From: Sphingomonadales bacterium | GTDB lineage: Bacteria; Pseudomonadota; Alphaproteobacteria; Sphingomonadales; Sphingomonadaceae | DNA: 9,592 nt | Direction: 5' to 3' | NCBI GenBank assembly: GCA_027486275.1 | Contig: JAIXPM010000336.1 | Location: forward strand, 1-9,592 | Part shown: positions 1-7,531 of the stretch, piece by piece | How the letters are laid out: each line of letters opens with the position of its first letter | How positions within the stretch are numbered: position 1 is the stretch's first letter | The notes under the pieces: model-generated | Databases searched by the model: none | What the model saw: the letters and a program-made list of their open reading frames with translations, nothing else | Told to the model about the DNA's origin: nothing | Program-made: the position numbers and the translations under genes

Positions 1-282
1 AAGACCGGCCAGGCCGCCTGCGTCGCCTGCCACACCGGCGTGACGAAATCCAAGGTCTCCACCGACGTGAACATTCCCGGCGTTGCCAATTGCCGCGAAT
101 GCCACGGCGCTCCGGCCAAGACCCTGCTCAGCACCACGGCCAAGGCTGGCGCCAGCTGCGACACCTGCCATGGCTATCACGATGGGGTTGCGCCCGCTGG
201 TGCGCTCCCCGCCGGCCATGTCCAACCCGCCCGGGTTGCCGGCCGGCAGCCTGCTGGCCGCAGCCGGCAGACTCCGGCCTGA
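1..282 (+). CDS. Multihaem c-type cytochrome, C-terminal part (5' end outside window)
   Basis: The reading frame is open from base 1 to a TGA at 280-282, so this is the last 93 codons of a longer gene. Three CxxCH haem c attachment motifs are visible: CVACH (residues 7-11 of the fragment), CRECH (31-35) and CDTCH (53-57). Each would bind one covalent haem through its two cysteines, with the histidine as an axial ligand. An extra HDG histidine follows the third motif and could be a distal ligand. Spacing of about 20-24 residues between motifs resembles the cytochrome c3/c7 or doubled-CxxCH families, which are periplasmic electron carriers or parts of multihaem reductases. The ATG at position 40 lies after the first haem motif, so it is not the start. 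The last 35 or so residues are A/P/R/Q-rich without motifs. Partner and total haem number cannot be read from this fragment. Confidence 0.8.
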   Translation, partial: KTGQAACVACHTGVTKSKVSTDVNIPGVANCRECHGAPAKTLLSTTAKAGASCDTCHGYHDGVAPAGALPAGHVQPARVAGRQPAGRSRQTPA

Positions 283-406
283 TGCGCGGCGCCCCTTACC
301 ATCGCCACATCGTTGCGTCAGTTGCTGCCTTCGTGCCGTATCTGCTCAGGCAACGGCCATCTGGGGGGCAGCCCGCGCGTTGTGAGTCGACGCAGAGAGG
401 CGCGAG

Positions 407-1261
407 ATGCTGATTGCCCAGGTGACGGATATCCACCTTGGTTTCCAACCGGATGATCCGGCGGAAATGAACCGCAAGCGTTTCGACGAAGTGGTGGAAT
501 CGCTGCTAGCGCTCACCCCGCAGCCCGATCTGTTGCTGGCCACCGGCGATCTCACCGAAAAAGGCAGCATCGCCTCCTATCAGACCCTGAAAACCATCGC
601 CGATCGCCTGCCGTTCCCGGTGCATTTCGCGCTGGGCAATCATGACCTCCGGGACAATTTCCGCAGCGTCTTTCCCGAAGTGCCGGTGTGCGGCACCGGC
701 CATGTGCAATATGCCGTCGTGCACGGCCCGCTGCGCTTTGTCGTGCTCGATACGCTGGAGGAAGGCCATCACGGCGGCGCGCTGTCTGCCGAACAGGCCG
801 CCTGGCTGGATGAAACGCTGCTGGAAGACAATCGGCCGACCGTGCTTGTCCTCCATCACCCGCCAATCGAGAGCGGCAACGGCTGGATGACCGAGGATCT
901 GCATGCACCCTGGGTACAGCGCCTGGCCGAAGTGGTGCGCCGCCACCCGCAGATCATCCGCATGATCACCGGGCACCTTCATCGCGCCATCGTCACCGGC
1001 TGGCACGGCACCACGCTCGCCGTGTGCCCCTCATCGGCACCGCAAGTCGCCATCGATTTTCGCGAGATCGACGGTGAAAATCCCGATGGCCGCGACATGA
1101 TCGTGGCTGAGCCGCCTGGCTTTGCGCTGCATTACTGGACTGGGCGCGACCTGATCAGCCATTTCTGCGCCGGCGGCGAACACCCGGTGCTGGCCCGCTA
1201 CAACGCGCGCATGCAGCCGACGGTTCAGCATATCCTGGCAGAGCGCACCGAGGCGCAGTGA
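407..1261 (+). CDS. Calcineurin-like metallophosphoesterase, class III cyclic-nucleotide phosphodiesterase type
   Basis: This 284-residue cytoplasmic protein has no signal peptide. All blocks of the dinuclear metallophosphoesterase fold appear in order: D8-x-H10 (TDIHLG), G47-D48 (ATGDLTEKG), G77-N78-H79-D80 (LGNHD), H150-H151 (LHHPP) and G189-H190-L-H192 (TGHLHR). These residues bind two metal ions and the scissile phosphate. Length, motif spacing and the TDIH/GDLTEKG/GNHD pattern resemble CpdA-like 3',5'-cAMP phosphodiesterases and glycerophosphodiesterases of the same class. Substrate cannot be decided from sequence alone, so no symbol is given. The ATG at 407 is preceded by a purine-rich ribosome-binding site (AGAGAGG, 394-400). 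The gene is separated from the upstream cytochrome by about 125 bases and converges on dnaN, ending at the terminator hairpin at 1303-1336. Confidence 0.92.
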   Translation: MLIAQVTDIHLGFQPDDPAEMNRKRFDEVVESLLALTPQPDLLLATGDLTEKGSIASYQTLKTIADRLPFPVHFALGNHDLRDNFRSVFPEVPVCGTGHVQYAVVHGPLRFVVLDTLEEGHHGGALSAEQAAWLDETLLEDNRPTVLVLHHPPIESGNGWMTEDLHAPWVQRLAEVVRRHPQIIRMITGHLHRAIVTGWHGTTLAVCPSSAPQVAIDFREIDGENPDGRDMIVAEPPGFALHYWTGRDLISHFCAGGEHPVLARYNARMQPTVQHILAERTEAQ

Positions 1262-1302
1262 GCCGGACGGCCAGTGGCAAAGCCGCGCCGTCAAACGAAA
1301 CG

Positions 1303-1336
1303 AAAAAGGGCGGCCTGTTGGGGCCGCCCTTTTTTT
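1303..1336. terminator. Bidirectional rho-independent terminator between phosphoesterase and dnaN
   Basis: GGGCGGCC (1308-1315) and GGCCGCCC (1322-1329) form a perfect 8-bp GC stem around a 6-base loop. Five A residues precede the stem (1303-1307) and seven T residues follow it (1330-1336). Read on the plus strand this is a classical stem plus U-tract ending the phosphoesterase transcript. Read on the minus strand the A run becomes a five-U tail behind the same stem, so it can also end the convergent dnaN transcript. Confidence 0.87.
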
Positions 1337-1355
1337 CGCTCGCTCGTCGCTCGCT

Positions 1356-2477
1356 TCACACACGCATGGGCATGAGGACGTAAAGCGCCTTGGCCTCGTC
1401 ATTCTCACGGATCAGCGTTGGTGCCGAGGCATCAGCCAGGTGCACATCCACCAGATCGCTGCCAACCTGGCCGAGAATGTCGAGCAGATAGCGATAGTTG
1501 AAGCCAACCTCGATATCGGCGGCGGCATAATCGGCCGGCACTTCTTCGGAAGCCGTGCCGTTTTCCGGGCTGGTGACCGACAATGTCACCTTGTCCCGGC
1601 CCAGCGCCAGCTTCACCGCACGGGTCTTTTCGGTGGTGGCGATGGCGGCCACACGGTCCACGCCTTCGGCCAGCACCTTGGCATCGATCTTCAGCAGCTT
1701 GTCGTTCGCCGTCGGGATCACGCGGGTATAATCCGGGAAGGTGCCGTCGATCAGCTTGCTGGTGAGTGTGGAATCGGCCGAGAAACGGAACCGCACCTTC
1801 GCAGGCGACAGGCCGATTTCCACCGGCGCATCCGCCGCCATTTCATCGAGCAGCTTGCGCACTTCGTTCACGCACTTGCGCGGCACGATCACGCCCGGCA
1901 TGTCGGCCGCGCCATCCGGCAGATCCAGCTCGATGCGGGCCAGGCGGTGGCCATCGGTGGCCACACCGCGCAGCTTCGGACTAGGCCCGGTGGTGGCATG
2001 CAGATAGATGCCGTTCAGATAATAACGCGTCTCCTCGGTGGAGATCGCGAACTTCACCGCGTCGATCAATTCCTTCAGCTCGCCCGCCGAAAGCGTGAAG
2101 CGCACCGGCAGATCGGTTTCGGCGATCACCGGGAAATCATCGCGCTTCAGGGTCGCCAGGCTGAACCGGCTGCGGCCGGCATTCACGCTCATGCGATCAC
2201 CCGACACGGCGAGTTCAACCTGCGATCCCTCCGGCAGCTTGCGCACGATATCGAACAGCGTGTGCGCCGAAACCGTGGTGGCGCCGTTCAGATCGATCGC
2301 GGCGGGGATATTTTCCACCACCTGCAGATCAAGATCGGTCGCCATCAACCGCAGGCCATCGGCGCGCGCTTCGATCAGCACGTTGGAAAGGATCGGGATG
2401 GTGTTGCGACGCTCCACCACCGACTGGATATGGCCCAGGCACTTCAGCAGGGTTGCGCGCTCAACGGTGGCCTTCAT
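1356..2477 (-). CDS. dnaN: DNA polymerase III subunit beta (sliding clamp)
   Basis: This 373-residue protein has the usual length and the full family signature. It begins MKATVERATLLKCLGHIQSV with the following VVERRNTIPILSNVLIEA block, contains the ATDLDLQV block, the RYYLNGIYL and ATDGHRLA blocks of the middle domain, and the GTFPDYTRVIP block. It ends in the typical LYVLMPMRV tail that lines the partner-binding pocket. As a ring-shaped dimer of three-domain subunits it encircles DNA and tethers the replicative polymerase, also docking other repair and replication proteins. The ATG at 2475-2477 has an AGGGATC Shine-Dalgarno-like sequence just upstream (minus strand of 2481-2487). Here dnaN stands alone, without dnaA or recF, diverging from a histidine-phosphatase gene and converging on the phosphoesterase. 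It is intact, with no unusual insertions. Confidence 0.98.
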   Translation of the reverse strand: MKATVERATLLKCLGHIQSVVERRNTIPILSNVLIEARADGLRLMATDLDLQVVENIPAAIDLNGATTVSAHTLFDIVRKLPEGSQVELAVSGDRMSVNAGRSRFSLATLKRDDFPVIAETDLPVRFTLSAGELKELIDAVKFAISTEETRYYLNGIYLHATTGPSPKLRGVATDGHRLARIELDLPDGAADMPGVIVPRKCVNEVRKLLDEMAADAPVEIGLSPAKVRFRFSADSTLTSKLIDGTFPDYTRVIPTANDKLLKIDAKVLAEGVDRVAAIATTEKTRAVKLALGRDKVTLSVTSPENGTASEEVPADYAAADIEVGFNYRYLLDILGQVGSDLVDVHLADASAPTLIRENDEAKALYVLMPMRV

Positions 2478-2577
2478 TCTGATCCCTGTAACGAAATGGT
2501 GAAGATGGCGGCACTATAGCCACAAACGCGCACGGTGGTAGTGGCGATGTGCGGGGAAATGGGCCTATGAATGGCAG
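2478..2577. promoter_or_regulatory. Divergent intergenic region of dnaN and the histidine phosphatase
   Basis: These 100 bases separate two divergent starts and must hold the promoter of dnaN, and probably of the phosphatase gene, unless either transcript begins further away. On the minus strand a -10-like TATAGT (2513-2518) lies about 35 bases before the dnaN ATG, but no good -35 hexamer is seen at the expected distance. No clear promoter is visible for the plus-strand gene. The call rests mainly on gene arrangement. Confidence 0.4.
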
Positions 2578-3204
2578 ATGGATCTGATTCTTGCCCGCCA
2601 CGCCGAAACCGTGTTCAACGCCGCCGCCCGCATGCAGGGCAACAGCGCGCACACCCCGCTCACCCGCACCGGAATCGCCCAGGCCGAAGCCATGGGCGCC
2701 GCACTGCGCGAAACCCTGGGCGAAGCGCCAGATCGCGATTTCTGGGTCTCCCCCTCCGGCCGCACCCAGCAGACAGCCGCCATCGTCGCCGAACATCTGA
2801 ACGTGCCGTTCTTCGCGTGGCGAAAAGACAGCCGGTTGCAGGAAATCGATGTCGGCCAGTGGGAAGGCCGCTACTACGCCGATATCGTGGCAGACCTTGG
2901 TGAGCATATCGTCTGCCCCGATCGCCGCCTGTTCCGCGTCGAACCGCCCGGCGGCGAATGGTTCCCCGCCATCGCCGCCCGCCTCACCGATTGGCTCGCC
3001 AGCCTCGATCCAAGCCGCCCCGTGCTCGCCATCAGCCACGGCATCACCGCCCGCGTGCTGCGCGGCATCCTGGTGGGCGGGCAGGATTGGCAAGGCGTCC
3101 CCGTCGCCGCCGATGCGCCGCAAGGCACGGTGTTCCATATTCGCGATGGCGCCGAGACGATGCTGCACGTGGGCAGCGGTGTGCAGGGCGTGCGGGCGGC
3201 CTGA
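2578..3204 (+). CDS. Histidine phosphatase family protein (phosphoglycerate mutase-like)
   Basis: This 208-residue cytoplasmic protein has the branch-1 histidine phosphatase layout. The N-terminal LARHAET motif supplies R7 and the catalytic H8, which becomes phosphorylated. SPSGRTQQTA supplies R62. Next come the acidic general-acid region LQEIDVGQWEG (E89 and neighbours) and the second catalytic histidine in AISHGITAR (H154). This is the set expected of cofactor-independent-looking phosphatases such as CobC, PhoE and GpmB relatives. It gives no indication of the substrate, so true phosphoglycerate mutase activity should not be assumed. The start at ATG 2578 places the RHAE motif at the usual distance from the N-terminus. 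The nearest purine-rich stretch (GGGGAA, 2553-2558) is rather far upstream, so translation initiation looks weak. The gene diverges from dnaN and converges on the pilus operon. Confidence 0.92.
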   Translation: MDLILARHAETVFNAAARMQGNSAHTPLTRTGIAQAEAMGAALRETLGEAPDRDFWVSPSGRTQQTAAIVAEHLNVPFFAWRKDSRLQEIDVGQWEGRYYADIVADLGEHIVCPDRRLFRVEPPGGEWFPAIAARLTDWLASLDPSRPVLAISHGITARVLRGILVGGQDWQGVPVAADAPQGTVFHIRDGAETMLHVGSGVQGVRAA

Positions 3205-3447
3205 GGGGATTCAGTTAAGGGTAGAGCCTCCGGCGGGCAGGGACGCAGTCCCTGCACCCGTTTGCTGTTGGCCGGCACTTAATGGGGGATTTGGGGTGGA
3301 AAGCGGTCACTCCCTGACCAACCGCACCAAGTCCGCCACTGGGACGCTGCTGCCATTCCCATTGTGATCGCTAAAAGCCGTGGTTCTCCATGAGCCGACG
3401 TTGGCGAGCGCGCTTTGGCAACATCGACCAAACTTCCGATGCTGACG
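3205..3447. other. Convergent intergenic region between histidine phosphatase and pilus operon
   Basis: No gene is supported in these 243 bases. The region contains the palindromic repeat copy at 3226-3264. A short motif at 3299-3312 (GAAAGCGGTCACTC) recurs, with two differences, on the far side of the pilus operon at 7696-7709. No stem followed by a T run was found for either converging transcript, so the palindrome is the best local candidate for a transcript end or 3' stabiliser. Confidence 0.6.
3226..3264 (+). repeat. Palindromic intergenic repeat, left copy (inverted partner at 7779-7817)
   Basis: The core is a perfect hairpin: GCAGGGAC (3237-3244), loop GCA, GTCCCTGC (3248-3255), with GCCTCCGGCGG to its left and ACCCGTTTG to its right. 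The reverse complement of the whole 39-base unit matches 7779-7817 at 36 positions. Two of the three differences are the two sides of one stem pair (A-T here, T-A there), so the hairpin is preserved. This form resembles REP-like palindromic elements scattered in intergenic DNA of sphingomonad-type genomes (from memory, not searched). Confidence 0.85.
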
Positions 3448-3960
3448 TCAATAAGACAGTGTTGCGGTGATTTGATCACCATACTGCGCAACAGGCGAAG
3501 AAGTCTGCATCGCCGGAATATGACCATAAACCACAATGGTTTGCCGAAATGGCACGGACGGGCTTACCGTGCCCGAAATTGGCAGGCTGTTCGCCATCCC
3601 ATCATTGTCACCCCAAACCATTGTTCGCGCTGGATCGAGGTAGAGCCGGTACTGCAATGCATCCGGCCCTTGCCGCATCTGGCGGTCGATCGCCGGACGC
3701 GGACCAACCAGAAAGATGACGCCGCTCCACGGCTCTTCAACGCTGCCCGACGTCGTGCACGTCACGATGATTTCCGAGATCGATTCCGTTGGGACAGCCC
3801 GATAGGGCAGGTATTCGCCGAACGCCAATGGCGTTGCTGCAATCGAACAACTGATGTTCGGGCCTGATAGTGCCTGTGCCGCGTGCGGCGGCATGATGGC
3901 CAGCATCACCAGCAAGACAACACGAGCGGTTTCACGCGACAGCAAGCGATTCAATGGCAC
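3448..3960 (-). CDS. Spore coat U (SCPU) domain pilus subunit, probable tip/terminal subunit
   Basis: This is the last gene of the pilus operon. I start it at GTG 3960 (170 residues), which gives a clean signal peptide: a basic N-terminus (MPLNRLLSRETAR), a hydrophobic core (VVLLVMLAIM) and an AQA cleavage site near residue 30. The longer frame back to 4023 would bury this peptide and overlap the usher by 73 bases. The mature part is one SCPU domain: early cysteine (C38), LAFGEY, a second cysteine (C68), LQYRLYLDPARTMVWGD, and the C-terminal YGDQITATLSY. Such domains are the pilins of archaic (Csu-type) chaperone-usher pili. Only about seven residues lie between the predicted cleavage site and the first cysteine, so there is no obvious N-terminal donor strand. 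That suits a subunit that receives but does not donate a strand. It overlaps the usher stop by 10 bases, implying translational coupling. Confidence 0.88.
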   Translation of the reverse strand: MPLNRLLSRETARVVLLVMLAIMPPHAAQALSGPNISCSIAATPLAFGEYLPYRAVPTESISEIIVTCTTSGSVEEPWSGVIFLVGPRPAIDRQMRQGPDALQYRLYLDPARTMVWGDNDGMANSLPISGTVSPSVPFRQTIVVYGHIPAMQTSSPVAQYGDQITATLSY

Positions 3961-6296
3961 GTTATCGGTCCGATCGCCGGAATGTCGCCGACAACCGGCT
4001 TGTAACGCAGATCGGCAATACACGAGGCTCCGTTCGGCTTGATAATCTTCAGCGTGTTTTCGCTCTGCAAGTCTTGCAGATAGGCCTCGCCATCATATCC
4101 CACGACCTGAACCGCCACGCCGGCAATCTCGACGATGGATCCGACCGGGAGCGGCTGATCATCGCTGCCGTGCAGCCGAACAATTGCCGCGTGGACGCGC
4201 TTCACAGAAAAGTCGACCGATACCCCCGAGCCGTTGCGCGGACGAACGAATGCGAATGTTTCGCCAACGACAATGTCGGGCGCCAGCCGCGAAGAATCGA
4301 TCGAAATGCGGTTGCGCTGAAACGATAGCAGCGACGGCAGCAATAACAGCCCCTTTGAATCGGTCACCCCTATCGGGCGATTTTCATATTGCACCGGCAC
4401 GCCGCCAATGTTGCCGGTGCGCACGACGGCGAAACTGTCGTAAATATGATCGCTGGCAAACACCGCGCCGTCCATCAGGGCGAGCGAACCTCGCAACCCG
4501 ATCCGGCCGACAACACCACCGGAACTCTGTGCAATGCCGCCGGTCAAGCGCCCCCATCTGGCATAATATTCGGCTTCAGCACTGCGGCGCGCGGTGCTGC
4601 CCCCGAAATCTTGAATGCGGTATCCCACATCGCCGGGCTGCAAGGCCGTTCTGGAAATGCTGGCGAACCGGCTTGATTGTCCGCCATTATCGGCGACGCC
4701 CAGCGTTGCGCTTGTCCTGCTGTGGCCGAAGAACGCGCTGAACCCACAACCAAAGCCATAACTGCTGCGGTTGGCGAAATCGCGATAGGCGTTGCACCGC
4801 AAGCTGCCTGCCGAACCGATCCCGACGCTATAGCTGCCATTGATGATCCGAAAGCGGGCATCGCCAAATGGCACGATATTGCCGGCAGCGACCGTGCTTC
4901 GTGCCAACCGAAACGGATTGCGCGCGACATAGGAAACACCGATCGCGCCCCAGCGACCGGATTGATAGCCCATGGAGACGCCCAATGCTGATCTGGGAAG
5001 CCAAAAGCCCCGGACTGCCGAGATGTCGCGGTAACCGGATGTGCCGAATGTCGCGTTCATGCTGACGTTGAAATGGCGCGTGACGCGCTGCAACCCGATG
5101 CTGGCCATCCCGCCCCAGCGACTGTCGGCAGTGGCGCCGGGACTTCGGATCGATCCCGACAGCGCAAAATTGGCAACCCCCAGCGTCCCGACACGGATGG
5201 TTGAGCCAATGCCGGCAAGGGCCAGGCCTTCGGTCACTTCACCATGGGCTTCGCCCGTCAACCAGTCCGTCAACCCGCGACGAGCAGAAACATTCGCTGC
5301 CAACGCGCTATAATGATCGGTTGTTGATCCATAGTTTTCACGGATCAGGCCGGTCTCGATCGAATAACTCGTCAGCCCGGTGCGAAGCAGGGCGCTGCTG
5401 GCGTAGAACGGCATGGTGATGATGGTTTGCCGCCCCAGCGCATCCTGCACGGCAACGGAAACTTCGCCGCTGCCCGTGACAACCGGCAGCATCTGCACCG
5501 CGAATGGCCCAGGCCGAACCGATGCAGTCGATTGCTGGACGCCATTTGCCAGCAGGGTCACCGTTGCAAGAACGGCCGTCGAGGATCGGATGATCGGCAA
5601 TGGATAGGTGACCAGATCAGGCCGAAGGTTGAAATCGCTGCTGATCTGGATGCCGCCAAGCCGAACCGCCCGATTCCATGCGAGTGCACCGGTGACAACG
5701 TCACCAGCGCGCACCCGGAACAACCGATCCGCGTCCGAATAGGTGAAGGCGCTGCCAAGCCGCCGAATGCCGGCGCTCTGTCCCTCTGGCGCCACGACGG
5801 TGACGATCGCCGCGCTTTCAAACACGCCAAGCGGCCCGAAGGCGCGCACATCGATTGCCCCGGCAACCGATGTCCCAAATCGCGATGCGTTCGCGACCAT
5901 GTCATAGTTGAAGACGGCACCATAACCCGACGGCGAAAGCGGCACTGCCTGGAATAGGGGCTCGCCGCCAATTTCGGTCACCCGCAAGGCCGCGTTCTCG
6001 GCCTCGACATGGATGACCTGCTCGGCAGAATCGAAACGGACGCGAACGCCAGGAAGCGTGGAAAGCGTGATCGCCGTAGCCGTGGGACCAACACTGGCCG
6101 GAACAACAAAGCCGAGCGCCATCAGTTCCGCCGCAGACGCACAAAGCTCGGCGTCGCATCGCCGGAATTCCCCGACCAGACCGGTCGGTCGGCCGTTCAG
6201 CGTCAGACTGAGAATTTCGGATGGGTCTGCTGCCGAGGCAGGAGCGCCCTGGGCACCGACCAACAAAACGCCGAGCACCTTGACCATCAGGCTCAC
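3951..6296 (-). CDS. Outer-membrane pilus usher (FimD/PapC family, archaic Csu-like)
   Basis: This 781-residue protein has a signal peptide (MSLMVKVLGVLLVGAQG, then APASA). The N-terminal periplasmic domain has LTLNGRPTG and a cysteine pair (C47, C52). A long barrel region begins around residue 125 (GYGAVFNYDM). The plug region contains VTLLANGVQQ, VRPGPF (near 260-265), the GSGEVSVAVQDALGRQ block (near 275-290), then MPFYASSALLRTGLTSYSIETGLIREN. The C-terminal part contains YENRPIGVTDSKGLLLLP, LPVGSIVEIAG, VGYDGEAYL and a cysteine pair (C759, C780). Ushers accept chaperone-subunit complexes, catalyse donor-strand exchange and secrete the fibre through the barrel. The start is GTG (6294-6296), overlapping the chaperone TGA by four bases (GTGA), so translation is probably coupled. 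The stop overlaps the next gene's start. The gene looks intact. Confidence 0.95.
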   Translation of the reverse strand: MSLMVKVLGVLLVGAQGAPASAADPSEILSLTLNGRPTGLVGEFRRCDAELCASAAELMALGFVVPASVGPTATAITLSTLPGVRVRFDSAEQVIHVEAENAALRVTEIGGEPLFQAVPLSPSGYGAVFNYDMVANASRFGTSVAGAIDVRAFGPLGVFESAAIVTVVAPEGQSAGIRRLGSAFTYSDADRLFRVRAGDVVTGALAWNRAVRLGGIQISSDFNLRPDLVTYPLPIIRSSTAVLATVTLLANGVQQSTASVRPGPFAVQMLPVVTGSGEVSVAVQDALGRQTIITMPFYASSALLRTGLTSYSIETGLIRENYGSTTDHYSALAANVSARRGLTDWLTGEAHGEVTEGLALAGIGSTIRVGTLGVANFALSGSIRSPGATADSRWGGMASIGLQRVTRHFNVSMNATFGTSGYRDISAVRGFWLPRSALGVSMGYQSGRWGAIGVSYVARNPFRLARSTVAAGNIVPFGDARFRIINGSYSVGIGSAGSLRCNAYRDFANRSSYGFGCGFSAFFGHSRTSATLGVADNGGQSSRFASISRTALQPGDVGYRIQDFGGSTARRSAEAEYYARWGRLTGGIAQSSGGVVGRIGLRGSLALMDGAVFASDHIYDSFAVVRTGNIGGVPVQYENRPIGVTDSKGLLLLPSLLSFQRNRISIDSSRLAPDIVVGETFAFVRPRNGSGVSVDFSVKRVHAAIVRLHGSDDQPLPVGSIVEIAGVAVQVVGYDGEAYLQDLQSENTLKIIKPNGASCIADLRYKPVVGDIPAIGPITCH

Positions 6297-7012
6297 TGCC
6301 CGATCGGCAGGCTCTGGTCTGATCGTCCCTTGATCGTGACAACAGCCAAATCGATGGTATCGCCAACGACCATTTCACGGACAACCCATTGCCGTTGCGA
6401 TCCCGGCAGGATGTACGGGTTCATGGCGCGCGGTGCGGCGTTCAATGTGGTGCCGTCTGGCAATGTCGCCACCACCGTCACAACCCGGTCGTACGCCAGC
6501 CCGGTATTGGTTCCGGTCAGGATGACGGACTTGTTATTGCCCCGCACGGCACGCCATTCCAGATGCGGCGCAACCGGCTTTTCGGTGGTTGCAAACAGGG
6601 GGATCGAAGATCGCAAGGCAAAGTTCAGCTGTCCCGGGCGCGCGGCGGCGCTCGGGATTTCATCGAGCAGGATCCGGTAATGACGTTCCTGACGCGCTGC
6701 ACTTGTCGAGCTCGGCCGCATCAACAGTCGGAGCGTCTGAGTTGTGCCGCTTGCGATGGTCGCCATCGGGGGGGACAGGATGATGTCTGACGTCGGTGAC
6801 AGCACATCCTCTTCGCCGTCCTGCGTCCACCGGTAGATTCGCATCTGGACCGACACCGGCTCAAGGCGCGTATTCCGAACGTTCAGGGACGCCGATTTTT
6901 GTCCAGATGCCAGATGCACGCTGACCGGGGAGATGGTGACGGAGCCTGGTGGAAGTGACGCTGCCACCAAGACGGTGGCGGGCAAGAGCACGAGCGCAAG
7001 AGTGCTAACCAC
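6293..7012 (-). CDS. PapD-like periplasmic pilus chaperone
   Basis: This 239-residue protein has two immunoglobulin-like domains. Domain 1 runs from GSVTISPVSVHLASGQKSASLNVRN through VQMRIYRWTQDG to the G1-strand motif TQTLRLLMRP, whose alternating hydrophobic residues complete the subunit fold. ERHYRILLDEIP matches the conserved chaperone signature. Domain 2 follows (LFATTEKPVAPHLEW to the C-terminus). Its job is to capture each SCPU subunit emerging in the periplasm and hand it to the usher. The start is GTG 7010-7012, the only ordinary start after the in-frame stop at 7028-7030. It lies seven bases after the pilin stop, with AGG directly adjacent. The resulting N-terminus (MVSTLALVLLPATVLVAA) is hydrophobic but has no basic residue. 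Initiation two codons earlier at an ATC codon would add an arginine, so the exact start is uncertain. The stop overlaps the usher start. Confidence 0.94.
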   Translation of the reverse strand: MVSTLALVLLPATVLVAASLPPGSVTISPVSVHLASGQKSASLNVRNTRLEPVSVQMRIYRWTQDGEEDVLSPTSDIILSPPMATIASGTTQTLRLLMRPSSTSAARQERHYRILLDEIPSAAARPGQLNFALRSSIPLFATTEKPVAPHLEWRAVRGNNKSVILTGTNTGLAYDRVVTVVATLPDGTTLNAAPRAMNPYILPGSQRQWVVREMVVGDTIDLAVVTIKGRSDQSLPIGQ

Positions 7013-7019
7013 CCTGATT

Positions 7020-7511
7020 CTAGTATGTTATCGTGATGAGAATGGTGTCCGTAAACGGCACGCCATTGCTCAAAGCGAATGGCAGCCCGGCGGCAATACG
7101 GCCATAAATCGTGATGGTTTGCGCCGTTGACGTGCCCGTGCCGGTGACTGGTGCCGAAGCGGCGGTCCACACGGTCCCGCGCGCCGGATCCATGTAGAGA
7201 TCATAGGCGAGCGTGTTGAGGCCGCTTTGGACATGGCGCTGGGCGGCGACGGGGTGGAGACCGCCGTCGAGGGAAATCGAGTAGGCACCGCCGGTGGTGC
7301 AGGTCACAGACAATGTGCCGGTGCTGTCGGTCTGGGCCGTTGTAGCGCCAGCGATTCCGACCTCGCCATAATCCATGCCGATCGAAGTAATTGTACAAGC
7401 GGTTGAAATCGTCGCACTAATCGGAAAGCTCGATTCAGCCGTCGCGGCCAAGATTGGCTGTGCGCTCGTCAGAAACAAAGCCACAATTAGTAAGCAGTTT
7501 TTGCGCATCAT
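7020..7511 (-). CDS. Spore coat U (SCPU) domain pilin, probable main subunit
   Basis: This is the first gene of the operon. Possible starts are GTG 7520, ATG 7511 and ATG 7508. I use ATG 7511 (163 residues), since all three give the same signal peptide (RKNCLLIVALFLTSAQPILA) and none has a strong Shine-Dalgarno. The mature protein begins near ATAESSFPISATISTAC. This is an extended stretch of alternating hydrophobic residues before the first cysteine, as expected of a donor strand. It is followed by MDYGEVG, the second cysteine (VTCTTG), LAYDLYMDPARGTVW, ITIYGRI and the C-terminal FTDTILITITY. The pattern is the SCPU domain of archaic chaperone-usher pilins. It shares the Y-x-LY-x-DPAR-VW and terminal Tyr motifs with the last gene of the operon, so the two are probably paralogues. 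With a donor strand it can polymerise and is the likely shaft pilin. Confidence 0.9.
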   Translation of the reverse strand: MMRKNCLLIVALFLTSAQPILAATAESSFPISATISTACTITSIGMDYGEVGIAGATTAQTDSTGTLSVTCTTGGAYSISLDGGLHPVAAQRHVQSGLNTLAYDLYMDPARGTVWTAASAPVTGTGTSTAQTITIYGRIAAGLPFALSNGVPFTDTILITITY

Positions 7512-7531
7512 ATGTTTCACAAAATTTACTT

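Noticed and set aside
90..413. A 107-codon plus-strand frame across the cytochrome end and the following gap
   Set aside because: It overlaps the CxxCH-encoding frame out of register and its translation has no recognisable features.
1440..2519. A 359-codon plus-strand open frame opposite dnaN
   Set aside because: It is antisense to an unmistakable dnaN, its translation is rich in His, Arg and Gln with no domain, and such frames are a usual by-product of GC-rich coding strands.
3961..4023. Longer N-terminus of the last SCPU subunit
   Set aside because: It would place 21 residues containing Cys and Arg before a good signal peptide and overlap the usher gene by 73 bases. The GTG at 3960 fits the signal peptide and operon spacing better.
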